From positions 758,501 through 822,500 of the forward strand of contig NZ_CP156084.1 of the NCBI RefSeq assembly GCF_040687965.1: a DNA stretch of 64,000 nt, written 5' to 3'. A program made the position numbers and the translations under genes. Source of the stretch: Methylocystis echinoides (lineage in GTDB: Bacteria > Pseudomonadota > Alphaproteobacteria > Rhizobiales > Beijerinckiaceae). Positions 42,083-51,676 of the stretch are shown here, piece by piece (the first letter of the stretch is position 1; every line of letters begins with the position of its first letter). The notes beneath the pieces are model-generated. The model was not told the origin of the DNA. It saw only the letters and a list, made by a program, of their open reading frames with translations, and made no database searches.

Positions 42083-43840
42083 ATGTTGAGGAAAAGCTCG
42101 AGACCTTTATCGCTTGCTTGTTTTGGCGCCGTTTCGCTGCTCGCGCTCGTCGTCGCAACCCCTTCGATAGCGGAAGTGAAATTTGCAAGCCAGGGCGCAC
42201 AATGGACCCCTGAAAGCCGGAACGATTTTTACACCCGCGACCAGGGCGCGCGGATCATCCCCTTCGCCTGGTTCAAGGCGCTCAAACGCGCCGATGGCTC
42301 GGGCTTTCTCGACGACGGCCTCGCCCGTTATGGCTATTTGCCCAATCCCGACAGTCCGACGCCGGGCCTCCCCGTGGGCTTCCTCACAGCTTCGGAAAAC
42401 AATGTGCGCACGCTCAGCATGACCTGCTCGGCGTGCCATGTGCGGCAGATCGATGTCGACGGCGTCTCCTGGCGAGTCGACGGCGGCCCGGCGCTCACCG
42501 ATTTTCAATCGCTCCTCGCCGACATCGATTGGGCGGTGGATCACGTTTTGAAAGACGCGACGGCGTTCGACGACTTCGGCAAAGCCGTCGGCGCGCAAAG
42601 CGAGGAGGCGCGCAGAGAACTGCGCGATGACGTGCAGGCGTGGTTTGCGCCCTATCACGCGCTGATGAGCAAGGCCCTGCCGGCGCCCGGCTGGGGCGTC
42701 GGCCGCGCCGATGCGGTTTCGATGATCTTCAACCGCGTCGCCGGGCTCGATATCGGCGAGCCGCCGACCCGCATCAACAGAGACAACATCGCCCCCGCGG
42801 ATGCGCCCGTGCGTTATCCGTTCGTCTGGAAGGCCCCGGTTCAGGACATCACGCAATGGCCGGGCTTCGCGCGCAACGGCGACGACATTCTCGGCCTCGC
42901 GCGTAACGTGGGCGAGGTCTACGGCGTCTTCGGCGTCTATCGGCCGACGAAGTCCATCCTTCCGAACGTCATCAATTACCTCAACGATTCCTCGTTGAAC
43001 TACGCCGGGCTGCAGAGGCTCGAAATTCTTCTGAAACAGATCGAGCCGCCAAAATGGCCCTGGGCGCTCGACGCCGCGCTCGTCGCCAAAGGCGACGAGA
43101 TTTTCCATCGCGACCCCAAAGACGGCGGCTGCGCCAAGGGCTGTCACGAGATCAAGACCGGCGCGGCGCGGGTCTGCAACCCCGACACCTGGCGCACGCC
43201 CATCCAGGATGTCGGCACCGACTCGAAGGAATATACGGTGCTCGGCCGCGAAGCCGAGACCGGCGTGCTCGAAGGCGCGTCGATCGCCTTCGTTCCGGGC
43301 ATCGACAAGCCGCTGAAGCCCAAAGACAAGATCATCACCATTCTCGGCCTTTCGGTCATCGGTTCGATCCTCGAGGCGCCGCTGCATTTCGGTCTCGACG
43401 TGTTCCGCCCGATCGTCGAGGAATGTCTGCCGATCAAGCCGGCGACGCCGGCGGCGTTGCGGGCCGCGCTGCTCGAAAAGCTGCGAAAGGCGCTGGGGGA
43501 TTTGTACAAGAAGCCCGGCGAGGCCCCGCCGATCGCCTATGAGTCCCGTGTGATGAAAGGGATCTGGGCCGTTGCGCCTTATCTCCACAATGGTTCGGTG
43601 CCGACGCTCGCCGACCTTCTCAAGCCGGCCTCGGAGCGTCCCGCTTCGTTCAAGGTCGGCCGGGCCTATGACATCGAAAATGTCGGCCTCGCGAAAGAGC
43701 AGCCGGGCCTGAATTCGACCTATACGGCGGACGACTGCGCGAAACGGGGCTCGGGCAACAGCCGCTGCGGCCATGAGTTCGGCGTGAAGCTCGCTCCGGA
43801 TGAGAAAAAGGCCCTTCTGGAATATTTGAAGAGCCTCTGA
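42083..43840 (+). CDS. Di-heme cytochrome c peroxidase-like periplasmic protein
   Basis: Secreted c-type cytochrome of 585 aa. The signal peptide ends after 'ATPSIA' (about residue 30). Haem 1 binds at CSACH (residues 115-119). The second haem site reads 'GGCAKGCHE', which is C-x3-C-H (Cys350, Cys354, His355) instead of CXXCH. The C-terminal 'YESRVMKGIWAVAPYLHNGSVPTLADLLKP' is shared by di-heme peroxidase and RoxA-like rubber oxygenase families, whose lengths are similar. GGAG lies 7 nt before ATG 42083. The upstream open frame has no support. Substrate unknown; electron transfer or peroxidase activity in the periplasm is likely. Confidence 0.85.
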   Translation: MLRKSSRPLSLACFGAVSLLALVVATPSIAEVKFASQGAQWTPESRNDFYTRDQGARIIPFAWFKALKRADGSGFLDDGLARYGYLPNPDSPTPGLPVGFLTASENNVRTLSMTCSACHVRQIDVDGVSWRVDGGPALTDFQSLLADIDWAVDHVLKDATAFDDFGKAVGAQSEEARRELRDDVQAWFAPYHALMSKALPAPGWGVGRADAVSMIFNRVAGLDIGEPPTRINRDNIAPADAPVRYPFVWKAPVQDITQWPGFARNGDDILGLARNVGEVYGVFGVYRPTKSILPNVINYLNDSSLNYAGLQRLEILLKQIEPPKWPWALDAALVAKGDEIFHRDPKDGGCAKGCHEIKTGAARVCNPDTWRTPIQDVGTDSKEYTVLGREAETGVLEGASIAFVPGIDKPLKPKDKIITILGLSVIGSILEAPLHFGLDVFRPIVEECLPIKPATPAALRAALLEKLRKALGDLYKKPGEAPPIAYESRVMKGIWAVAPYLHNGSVPTLADLLKPASERPASFKVGRAYDIENVGLAKEQPGLNSTYTADDCAKRGSGNSRCGHEFGVKLAPDEKKALLEYLKSL

Positions 43841-43856
43841 CGCGCGTCGAAAATGA

Positions 43857-43885
43857 GGGGGCGCCGGCGCGCCCCCTTGCCTTTT
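43857..43885 (+). terminator. Rho-independent terminator after the cytochrome gene
   Basis: An 8-bp perfect GC stem GGGGGCGC/GCGCCCCC (43857-43864 and 43869-43876) with a CGGC loop, followed by TTGCCTTTT. It lies 17 bp after the stop. Confidence 0.7.
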
Positions 43886-43943
43886 GCCGCGCCGCCCCGC
43901 ATACCCCGCGCCAAGCGGACAACTCCAATCAAGCGGGACGGAT

Positions 43944-45041
43944 ATGGGCTTCAAATGCGGCATCGTCGGTCTGCCGAACGTCGGCAAATCGACCCTCTTC
44001 AACGCGCTCACGCAGACGGCGGCGGCGCAGGCCGCGAACTACCCCTTTTGCACCATCGAGCCCAACGTCGGGGCGGTGGCGGTGCCCGATCCGCGCCTCG
44101 AGACGCTCGCCCAGATCGCAGGGTCTAAGCAAATCATCCCGACGCAGCTGACCTTCGTCGACATCGCCGGCCTCGTGCGCGGCGCCTCGAAGGGCGAAGG
44201 CCTCGGCAATCAGTTCCTGGCCAATATCCGCGAATGCGACGCCATCGCCCATGTCGTGCGCTGTTTCGAGGACGGCGACGTGACCCATGTCGAAGGCGGC
44301 GTCGATCCGATCCGCGACATCGAGACGATCGAGACCGAGCTCATGCTCGCCGATCTCGAAAGCCTGGAAAAGCGCGTCGTGGCGCTCGAAAAGAAGGCCA
44401 AGGGCGGCGACAAGGAGGCCAAGGAGCTTGTCGAGCTCATGAACCGCTGCCTCGTGCTGCTGCGCGAGGGCAAGCCGGCCCGCATGGCGACAGTCTCCGA
44501 GGAGGAGCGCGTGGCGTTCAACGGTCTCGGGCTCCTGTCGTCGAAGCCGGTGCTGTACGTGTGCAACGTCGAGGAGGAGTCGGCGTCCGCAGGCAACGGC
44601 AATTCCGCCAAGGTCGCCGCCCGCGCCGCCGAGGAAGGGGCGGCGTCGGTCGTCGTCTCGGCGAAGATCGAGAGCGAAATCGCGGTCATGGCCGCCGAGG
44701 AGCAGAACGACTTTCTCGACGCCGTGGGTCTGAGCGAACCCGGCCTCAACCGCGTCATCCGCGCCGGCTACGACCTGCTGCGCCTCATCACCTATTTCAC
44801 GGTCGGCCCGAAAGAGGCCCGCGCCTGGACGATCGAAAAAGGCACGCGCGCCCCGGCGGCTGCCGGCGTGATCCACACGGATTTCGAGAAGGGTTTCATC
44901 CGCGCCGAGACCATCGCCTTCGACGATTATGTCGCCAACAAGGGCGAAGCGGGCGCGCGCGACGCCGGGCGGTTACGGCTGGAAGGCAAGGAATATGTCG
45001 TCGCCGACGGCGACGTGATGCATTTCAGGTTCAATAATTAA
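43944..45041 (+). CDS. ychF: Redox-regulated ATPase YchF (Obg-like)
   Basis: Obg-family P-loop NTPase of 365 aa that prefers ATP and associates with ribosomes. The G1 motif is GLPNVGKS (residues 9-16), followed by 'NYPFCTIEPNVGAVAVPD', DIAGLVRGASKGEGLGN (G3) and 'VLYVCNVEEE' as the altered G4 (N-x-E instead of NKxD). The C-terminal TGS domain ('KGTRAPAAAGVIHTDFEKGFIRAE') is complete. The frame ends 'VMHFRFNN'. Sequence composition changes abruptly right after this stop. Confidence 0.95.
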   Translation: MGFKCGIVGLPNVGKSTLFNALTQTAAAQAANYPFCTIEPNVGAVAVPDPRLETLAQIAGSKQIIPTQLTFVDIAGLVRGASKGEGLGNQFLANIRECDAIAHVVRCFEDGDVTHVEGGVDPIRDIETIETELMLADLESLEKRVVALEKKAKGGDKEAKELVELMNRCLVLLREGKPARMATVSEEERVAFNGLGLLSSKPVLYVCNVEEESASAGNGNSAKVAARAAEEGAASVVVSAKIESEIAVMAAEEQNDFLDAVGLSEPGLNRVIRAGYDLLRLITYFTVGPKEARAWTIEKGTRAPAAAGVIHTDFEKGFIRAETIAFDDYVANKGEAGARDAGRLRLEGKEYVVADGDVMHFRFNN

Positions 45042-45117
45042 AGCAAATGAGAACTCTGGAAACAGGGCGCTCTATAATGCAATTTGCAGATCCACGAGTG
45101 TTCTTATCGCATCTCAC

Positions 45118-45762
45118 TTGGAGGGCTTTGTAAAAGACTTCTCAAGGAGCGTCATCGTTGATTTTAATTTTTTTCGTAAGAACTTTCATAATATGCCAAG
45201 GAAATTACAAAGAACTTTTTGTCATAAAATACTTTTTTTCGAGGGAGTCGAGCAGCGACACATAGATAAACGGGTTACACAGCTTACCGAATTCTTCGAA
45301 AAAAATTCGGTTTCGATTGACCTTGACGCTTTTCAATACAACGAGAACCCGAACAAAAACCCTTCTGCTTCAGTGGTTGAGGCAGTTTTCGATAAAATTG
45401 GCATCTCGTCCATATTGACTTGTGTAAGTGGCAGATATTTTGAAGGCGTTTTTGAAGACAGCATAAACAAAAGCTTTTTAATAAATAGAAACATCCGCCG
45501 TTGGAGGATGATATTTTATCATTATCCGTACCATACTCCTCCCAAGGATTTCAAGATTTCACCAATGCAAGTAAAAGGTAGGTCTGACAGGACGCTGTGG
45601 CATGATTATATAGATACTGTTTTAACACGCCGACACGCTGTTGCTCATGGGGATTTGGGTAACGAAGCCACATCCAACGAGTTAGCGAGCGACATCATGA
45701 AGTTGTCCGTGCTTATGCACGCGATTGCTTATGGAGTGGCATTCGCCGTGGAACAAATTTAA
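45118..45762 (+). CDS. HEPN-domain protein, AT-rich, probably 5'-truncated import
   Basis: From a TTG at 45118 this gives 214 aa. The C-terminus 'TVLTRRHAVAHGDLGNEATSNELASDI' holds the HEPN ribonuclease motif R-x4-H (RHAVAH), as in MAE_28990/RiboL-PSP HEPN proteins. Homology seems to begin earlier: the same frame is open back to 45019 and reads 'NENSGNRALYNAICRSTSV' then 'LIASHLEGFVKDF'. That is the typical first HEPN helix, but it contains no ATG, GTG or TTG before 45118. So the gene is either a 5'-deleted remnant fused to the end of ychF or uses an unusual start. Codon use is rich in AAA, TTT and ATA, unlike all neighbours. Such proteins act as toxin or defence RNases, which is family knowledge only. 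Confidence 0.7.
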   Translation: MEGFVKDFSRSVIVDFNFFRKNFHNMPRKLQRTFCHKILFFEGVEQRHIDKRVTQLTEFFEKNSVSIDLDAFQYNENPNKNPSASVVEAVFDKIGISSILTCVSGRYFEGVFEDSINKSFLINRNIRRWRMIFYHYPYHTPPKDFKISPMQVKGRSDRTLWHDYIDTVLTRRHAVAHGDLGNEATSNELASDIMKLSVLMHAIAYGVAFAVEQI

Positions 45763-45828
45763 ACCGCTTGGTGCCTCTCGTGCAGCTGCAGCTCCGCGGA
45801 AGAGATTACCATCGGGAATAGCCCAGCC

Positions 45829-46452
45829 CTACCCCGGCTTCGACAGATTATCGATCCGTTTGTTCAGCTCGTCCAGCTGACGCTTGAGCTCGGCCACGTC
45901 GCCGCCCTCCTTGCCAGCCGCGCCCTCGTGCTCGTCGAGCGAGGGGCCGGTAGTGGCGCCGACGCCCTCGGCGGGCAGGCCGAAGGGGTTGAACATGGTC
46001 AGCGCCTGGCGGAACACCGCCATATTCTTGCGGGTCTGCTCCTCGATTGCCTGAAAAGCCTGGCGGGTGGGCTCGGCGAAGGGGCCGGCCGGCAGCGCCG
46101 AGGTCAGCTGATCGCGAAACTTCTGCTGCTCCTTGGTGAGCTTGTCGATCGAGAACTCCAGATAGCTCGGCACGAGCATCTGCATGGAATCCCCGTAAAA
46201 GCGAATGAGCTGGCGCAGAAAGGCGATCGGCAGCAGGCTCTGCCCGTCCTTGCCCTCCTGCTCGAAAATGATCTGCGTCAGCACCGGGCGGGTGATGTCC
46301 TCGCCGGTCTTGGCGTCGCAGACGACGAAATCTTCGCCGCGCTTCACCATGGCGGCCAGATCCTCGAGCGTGACGTAGGTGCTGGTGCCCGTGTCATAGA
46401 GACGACGATTGGCGTATTTCTTGATAACCGTAGGTTTTTTTTCCGTCGCCAT
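45829..46452 (-). CDS. phaR: Polyhydroxyalkanoate synthesis repressor PhaR
   Basis: DNA- and PHB-binding repressor of 207 aa controlling PHB granule genes. The N-terminal DNA-binding domain 'VIKKYANRRLYDTGTSTYVTLEDLAAMVKRGEDF' is diagnostic, followed by the PHB-binding region 'ILTQIIFEQEGK'-like sequence ending 'LPIAFLRQLIRFYGDSMQMLVPSYLE'. The C-terminus has a short coiled-coil ('ELKRQLDELNKRIDNLSK'). It is divergent from phaA-phaB with a 248-bp spacer. The frame starts at ATG 46452. Confidence 0.95.
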   Translation of the reverse strand: MATEKKPTVIKKYANRRLYDTGTSTYVTLEDLAAMVKRGEDFVVCDAKTGEDITRPVLTQIIFEQEGKDGQSLLPIAFLRQLIRFYGDSMQMLVPSYLEFSIDKLTKEQQKFRDQLTSALPAGPFAEPTRQAFQAIEEQTRKNMAVFRQALTMFNPFGLPAEGVGATTGPSLDEHEGAAGKEGGDVAELKRQLDELNKRIDNLSKPG

Positions 46453-46700
46453 ACGCCTGCCGCCGCTCCCCTCGACCCGCCGGACCGCCTAAAAAAACGC
46501 CGTGGCCGGCCGCTTGACGATAAGCGCATTTGGGCGCCTGCGGCAATATTTTCCTCTGTGACGGCTTTCGCTCCCGCTCAATTCCGTGCAAAACGGGCCG
46601 CGGCTTGACGAATGCAAGCGCGAAGTGCTCAACCACATCCGCCCCGGCCGGGCGCATGAGGGGCTGATTTAGAGCCCGACCCATCTGCAAGGAGACAGAC

Positions 46701-47876
<1,176 letters not shown>

Positions 47877-47956
47877 GAGCCTTCCAACAAGAGCAGAAAA
47901 TGCGGCTGCGCGCGTCATGCGCGCAGCCTTGATGTTTGAACACGAAGGAGAGAAAC

Positions 47957-48682
47957 GTGTCTAGAACAGCAGTTGTGACGGGCGGCACGCGCGGCATCGG
48001 CGAGGCGATCTCCAAGGCGCTCAAGGCCGCCGGCTACAAGGTCGCCGCGACCTACGCCGGCAACGACGACGCGGCCAATAAGTTCAAGGCCGAGACGGGC
48101 ATTCCTGTTTATAAGTTCGACGTTTCCGATTACGACGCCTGCGCCGCGGGCGTTGCGGCGATCGAGAAGGACCTCGGCCCGGTCGAAATCCTCGTCAACA
48201 ACGCCGGCATCACCAAGGACCGCCTGTTCCACAAGATGGAGCTGGCGCAGTGGCAGGCGGTGATCAACACCAATCTGAACTCGCTGTTCAACGTCACGCG
48301 CCCGGTCATCAACGGCATGCGCGATCGCGGCTTCGGCCGCATCATCGTCATTTCGTCGATCAACGGCCAGAAGGGCCAGGCGGGCCAGACCAACTATTCC
48401 GCCTCCAAGGCCGGCGACATCGGCTTCGTGAAGGCGCTGGCGCAGGAGAGCGCGTCCAAGGGCATCACCGTCAACGCCATCGCGCCCGGCTATATCGCCA
48501 CCGAGATGGTGAAAGCGGTTCCGCAGGACGTGCTCGACAAGCACATCATCCCCTATATCGCCGTCGGCCGCCTCGGCGAGCCGGAAGAGATCGCGCGCGC
48601 GGTCGTGTTCCTGGCCTCCGACGACGCCGGCTTCATCACCGGCTCGACGCTGACCATCAACGGCGGCCAGTATCTGACCTAG
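47957..48682 (+). CDS. phaB: Acetoacetyl-CoA reductase (GTG start)
   Basis: NADPH-dependent SDR of 241 aa reducing acetoacetyl-CoA to (R)-3-hydroxybutyryl-CoA. The Rossmann motif GGTRGIG is at about residues 9-15. 'FGRIIVISSINGQKGQAGQTNYSASKAG' carries the catalytic Ser, Tyr and Lys and is a PhaB signature. The GTG at 47957 follows AAGGAGAG with a 4-nt gap; an ATG 21 bp upstream in frame lacks a ribosome site. A strong terminator closes the phaAB unit. Confidence 0.95.
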   Translation: MSRTAVVTGGTRGIGEAISKALKAAGYKVAATYAGNDDAANKFKAETGIPVYKFDVSDYDACAAGVAAIEKDLGPVEILVNNAGITKDRLFHKMELAQWQAVINTNLNSLFNVTRPVINGMRDRGFGRIIVISSINGQKGQAGQTNYSASKAGDIGFVKALAQESASKGITVNAIAPGYIATEMVKAVPQDVLDKHIIPYIAVGRLGEPEEIARAVVFLASDDAGFITGSTLTINGGQYLT

Positions 48683-48709
48683 TTTTTCGCCTCAGCCGCG
48701 AAAGCGATC

Positions 48710-48743
48710 GCCGGCGGCCCGCGAGGCCGCCGGCTTTTTTTTT
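48710..48743 (+). terminator. Rho-independent terminator after phaB
   Basis: A perfect 10-bp stem GCCGGCGGCC/GGCCGCCGGC (48710-48719 and 48725-48734) with a 5-nt loop and a tract of nine T residues (48735-48743). It lies 28 bp after the phaB stop. Confidence 0.95.
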
Positions 48744-48837
48744 GAGGCGAGAGACGAAAATCGGCTCAGGTTGCCAGGCCTTCGAATGACCAGTTAGATT
48801 TTCAGGCGGCATTCAGTTTTGATTCAAGGATCTTTCA

Positions 48838-50082
48838 ATGAGCGATACCACGCCCGTTTCGAAAAAGAACAAGCGCCTCGTGGTCTTCTGCGACGGCACC
48901 TGGAACAAGGAAGACCAGAAAAGCCGCAACGGCCAGCCCTGCCCCACCAATGTTTTGCGGCTTTTTGAATTGACGCGCCCCGGCGACGGCGATGGCTGCC
49001 TCCAGATCGTCCATTATGTGCGCGGCGTCGGCAATCGCTGGGACGAGCGCATCACCGGCGGCGGCTTCGGCCTCGGCATTTCCCAGAACATCAAAGACGC
49101 TTATCAGTTTCTCGTCAGCAACTACGAAGCGGGCGACGAGATTTTCCTCTTTGGCTTCAGCCGCGGCGCCTTCACCGTGCGCAGTCTCGCCGGCATGGTT
49201 TTCAACGTGGGCATTCTGCGTCGCGACGCGCTTCATCTCCTCGAAGAAGCCTACAAACATTATCGAAGCGACGATCCGAAATGGCATCCGAGCAGCGAAG
49301 AGTCCAAGGCCTTTCGCAAAAACCACACACATGGCGGCGAAACGATCAAATTTCTCGGCGTGTGGGATACGGTCGGCGCGCTCGGCGCGCCCTTCGGATT
49401 TTTCATCGGCAAGCTTCTCAATATGTTTTTTCCAACGCAATTCCACGACACCAAGATCAGCCCGATCATTCTGAACGCCTATCACGCCTGCGCCATCGAC
49501 GAGAAGCGCTGGCCGTTCCGACCGACGCGCATGGAGCTAACCCCGAAACGCGAACAGGAGGTTGCGCAGGCCAATGAGGCGGAACTCGCGCAGAAATATC
49601 AGTACGAGGAAGCGTGGTTTCCCGGCGTCCATTCCGACGTGGGCGGAGGCTATGAAGATTCGAGCCTTTCCGACTGCGCGTTGCAATGGATGGTGGAGAA
49701 AGCCGTGAAACACGGGCTGTGCGTCAACGACTTCTCGCTGATCGGGTCGCGGCCGTTCGATCCCAACCCGCTTGTGCCGATCCACGACTCCCAGAACGGT
49801 TTCTACCGCTTCTCAACCAAGGTTTTCGTTTACTGGCTGAAACCCTTGCTGAAGATCCTCGACAAGAGCGAGGCGCCGCTCATCGAGCGCGTGCAGGAGA
49901 ACGGCGACTTTCTCCGCCAGATCGATCGATCAGCGGCGCTGGCGGCCGATCCGGCGGAATTTCCGCTCGACGTCGGGTTTCAGATCGATCTTTCGTCCTG
50001 CGCGCGCGACAAGCTCGCCCAGGACGGCGATTACGCGCCCCTGAACCTCAAGAAGACCCGCGCGCACGCGCCCGTGGCCTAG
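48838..50082 (+). CDS. DUF2235 domain protein (alpha/beta-hydrolase, phospholipase-like)
   Basis: Predicted alpha/beta hydrolase of 414 aa. The N-terminus 'KRLVVFCDGTWNKEDQ' is the DUF2235 hallmark, and the nucleophile elbow is GFSRG in 'EIFLFGFSRGAFTVRSLAGMV'. 'EEAWFPGVHSDVGGGYEDSSLSDCALQWMVEKA' supplies the expected Asp/His region. Some DUF2235 proteins are type VI secretion phospholipase effectors (Tle), but no VgrG, Hcp or immunity gene is adjacent and no signal peptide is visible. A cytosolic or housekeeping lipase role is therefore equally possible. Confidence 0.85.
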   Translation: MSDTTPVSKKNKRLVVFCDGTWNKEDQKSRNGQPCPTNVLRLFELTRPGDGDGCLQIVHYVRGVGNRWDERITGGGFGLGISQNIKDAYQFLVSNYEAGDEIFLFGFSRGAFTVRSLAGMVFNVGILRRDALHLLEEAYKHYRSDDPKWHPSSEESKAFRKNHTHGGETIKFLGVWDTVGALGAPFGFFIGKLLNMFFPTQFHDTKISPIILNAYHACAIDEKRWPFRPTRMELTPKREQEVAQANEAELAQKYQYEEAWFPGVHSDVGGGYEDSSLSDCALQWMVEKAVKHGLCVNDFSLIGSRPFDPNPLVPIHDSQNGFYRFSTKVFVYWLKPLLKILDKSEAPLIERVQENGDFLRQIDRSAALAADPAEFPLDVGFQIDLSSCARDKLAQDGDYAPLNLKKTRAHAPVA

Positions 50083-50176
50083 GCCCAGCGCGATCTGCGC
50101 GGCTCGCGCGCCGAGGCGTCGCCAGAGGAACGCGCGCGCTTGACAGGACTGCCGGCACGGCCTTAGAACATCGTTC

Positions 50177-50830
50177 ATGAACGATGCTCAGAGAGCGGTG
50201 GACATGTCGTCGCGCATTCCTCTCCCGGTCAAACTTGCCTTCACCGCCTTCATGGCCGTGCTGATCCCGGTCTATTTGGCGAATTACGGCCCGACCAATT
50301 TCCTCTATTTCTGCGATATGGCCTTATTGGCGACGCTTGCCGGCGTCTGGCTCGAAAATGCGCTTCTCGTCTCGATGCCGGCGGTCGGCATCCTCGCGCC
50401 GCAATTTCTCTGGGTCGTGGATTTCGGATTCAATCTTTCTGGCGTCGGCCTCACCGGCATGACCGACTATATGTTCAATGCCGCCACGCCGGCCCTGCTG
50501 CGTGGCCTGTCGCTCTTTCACGGCTGGCTGCCGTTTCTCCTTCTCTATTTGGTCTCCAGACTGGGCTACGACCATCGCGCCTTTCTCGCTTGGACCGGCC
50601 TCGCCTGGGCGCTCATGCTCGTCTCGTATCTGTTCTTGCCGGGGCCGACGCCGGATGCGGGACTAATCCCCGTCAATGTGGACTATGTCTTCGGCCCCAG
50701 CGATCAGGCGCCGCAAAACTGGATGCCGGCGTCGGCGTGGCTCGCGCTAATGATGGTCGGACTTCCTTTGCTCCTGTTCGCGCCCACCCATGTCGCGCTG
50801 CGGCGCTGGCGCGGCCTTCCCGCCGGGTGA
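50177..50830 (+). CDS. Integral membrane protein, unknown function, 217 aa
   Basis: About six hydrophobic helices are visible, for example 'LPVKLAFTAFMAVLIPVYLANYG', 'MALLATLAGVWLENALLV', 'GWLPFLLLYLVSRLGY' and 'SAWLALMMVGLPLLLFAPTHV'. The motif 'GPTNFLYFCD' near the N-terminus looks conserved, but I cannot attach a function. ATG 50177 and an in-frame ATG at 50204 are both possible. Its 3' end overlaps a minus-strand secreted-protein gene by 84 bp. Confidence 0.7.
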   Translation: MNDAQRAVDMSSRIPLPVKLAFTAFMAVLIPVYLANYGPTNFLYFCDMALLATLAGVWLENALLVSMPAVGILAPQFLWVVDFGFNLSGVGLTGMTDYMFNAATPALLRGLSLFHGWLPFLLLYLVSRLGYDHRAFLAWTGLAWALMLVSYLFLPGPTPDAGLIPVNVDYVFGPSDQAPQNWMPASAWLALMMVGLPLLLFAPTHVALRRWRGLPAG

Positions 50831-51067
50831 CGTCGCATAAGCGTTACGCTTCTTCATCAGACAGGCGGTCTCGCTCTTGTCCGGACCCAGCACGATTTTT
50901 TTCGCGCATCGGAAATGCGGCTTCGCGGGCGAGACTTTGAGGTCTGGCTTCTTCTCCGCAACCGCATGAGCTCCGTCGCTTGCCGGGGCCGCGCGCACGC
51001 TCTCGCTCGCCATGGCGCTTGGCAAGGTGATGCAAGACGCCCCGAACACAAGAATGAGAAGGCGCAT
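50747..51067 (-). CDS. Small secreted protein, 106 aa, unknown
   Basis: The frame starts at ATG 51067 with GGAG seven nt upstream. It begins with a convincing signal peptide ('RLLILVFGASCITLPSAMA', cleavage near residue 21). The mature part is charged, with two cysteines ('FRCAKKIVLG' and 'ETACLMKKRN'). The C-terminal third overlaps the preceding membrane-protein gene on the opposite strand and is of low complexity. The signal peptide and ribosome site make it likely real, but there is no recognised family. Confidence 0.5.
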   Translation of the reverse strand: MRLLILVFGASCITLPSAMASESVRAAPASDGAHAVAEKKPDLKVSPAKPHFRCAKKIVLGPDKSETACLMKKRNAYATSPGGKAAPAPQRDMGGREQEQRKSDHH

Positions 51068-51184
51068 GTCGACGCTCCGGCAGTGAACGGCTTGGCGGCC
51101 ACACAGGACTCCGAGGCAAATAGGTAGGGCGCCTGCGGGGCCGCGCCCATTGACGGCGCGGAGAAACGGGCATATGCATCTTTC

Positions 51185-51646
51185 ATGGCCGTCGACCCCG
51201 CCGAGATCCGCGCCTGCGCCCAGAGCTGCGCCGCCGCCAATGTGCGGCGCGCGAGCCGCGCCGTGACGAAGCTCTACGGGCGCTTCATGGCGTCGACCGG
51301 GCTCGAGCCCACGCAATATTCGCTGCTGGTGGCCTGTTCGCTCACCGGGGGGGCCACGGTGAGCAAGCTCGCAGAGGCTTTCATGATGGACCGGAGCGCC
51401 CTCGCCAGGAACCTCGCGATCATGGAAAAACGAAGCCTGGTGAAGGTCAAGGCGGGCGAAGACCGGCGCACGCGCAAGGTGACGCTGACGCCCTTCGGGG
51501 AAGCGACGCTCGCCAACGCCTTGCCGCACTGGCGCGAGGCGCAGCATGCGGTCGAAACCCAATTCGGCGCGGAGCGCCTGCAAAGACTTTTGTCGGACCT
51601 GAAGGATCTCATGAAGATCACGGCGCGCGCGCCGGACGGAGACTGA
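51185..51646 (+). CDS. MarR family transcriptional regulator
   Basis: Winged-helix dimeric regulator of 153 aa. 'GLEPTQYSLLVACSLTGGATVSKLAEAFMMDRSALARNLAIMEKRSLV' is the helix-turn-helix, and 'DRRTRKVTLTPFGEATL' is the wing. An N-terminal Cys pair (ACAQSCAAANVRRASR) might sense oxidants, by analogy with OhrR-type MarR proteins; that is inference. The Fe-S protein gene 34 bp downstream is the likely target or partner. A perfect palindrome overlaps that gene's start. Confidence 0.88.
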   Translation: MAVDPAEIRACAQSCAAANVRRASRAVTKLYGRFMASTGLEPTQYSLLVACSLTGGATVSKLAEAFMMDRSALARNLAIMEKRSLVKVKAGEDRRTRKVTLTPFGEATLANALPHWREAQHAVETQFGAERLQRLLSDLKDLMKITARAPDGD

Positions 51647-51676
51647 GACGCTCCTGCTTGCCTAAAAAGGGGTATA

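Noticed and set aside
42107-44011. A 634-codon minus-strand frame over the cytochrome gene
   Set aside because: Shadow; it also runs through the terminator and into ychF.
46500-46700. Promoter and PhaR-binding site between phaR and phaA
   Set aside because: Two TTGACG boxes occur (46514 and 46605), but neither has a -10 at 16-19 bp. TGCGGCA (46537-46543) is only a fragment of the reported PhaR site type, so I left it out.
48838-51067. A complete type VI effector-immunity system at the DUF2235 gene
   Set aside because: No VgrG, Hcp, PAAR or adaptor is present and the neighbours have no known immunity features, so only the hydrolase is annotated.
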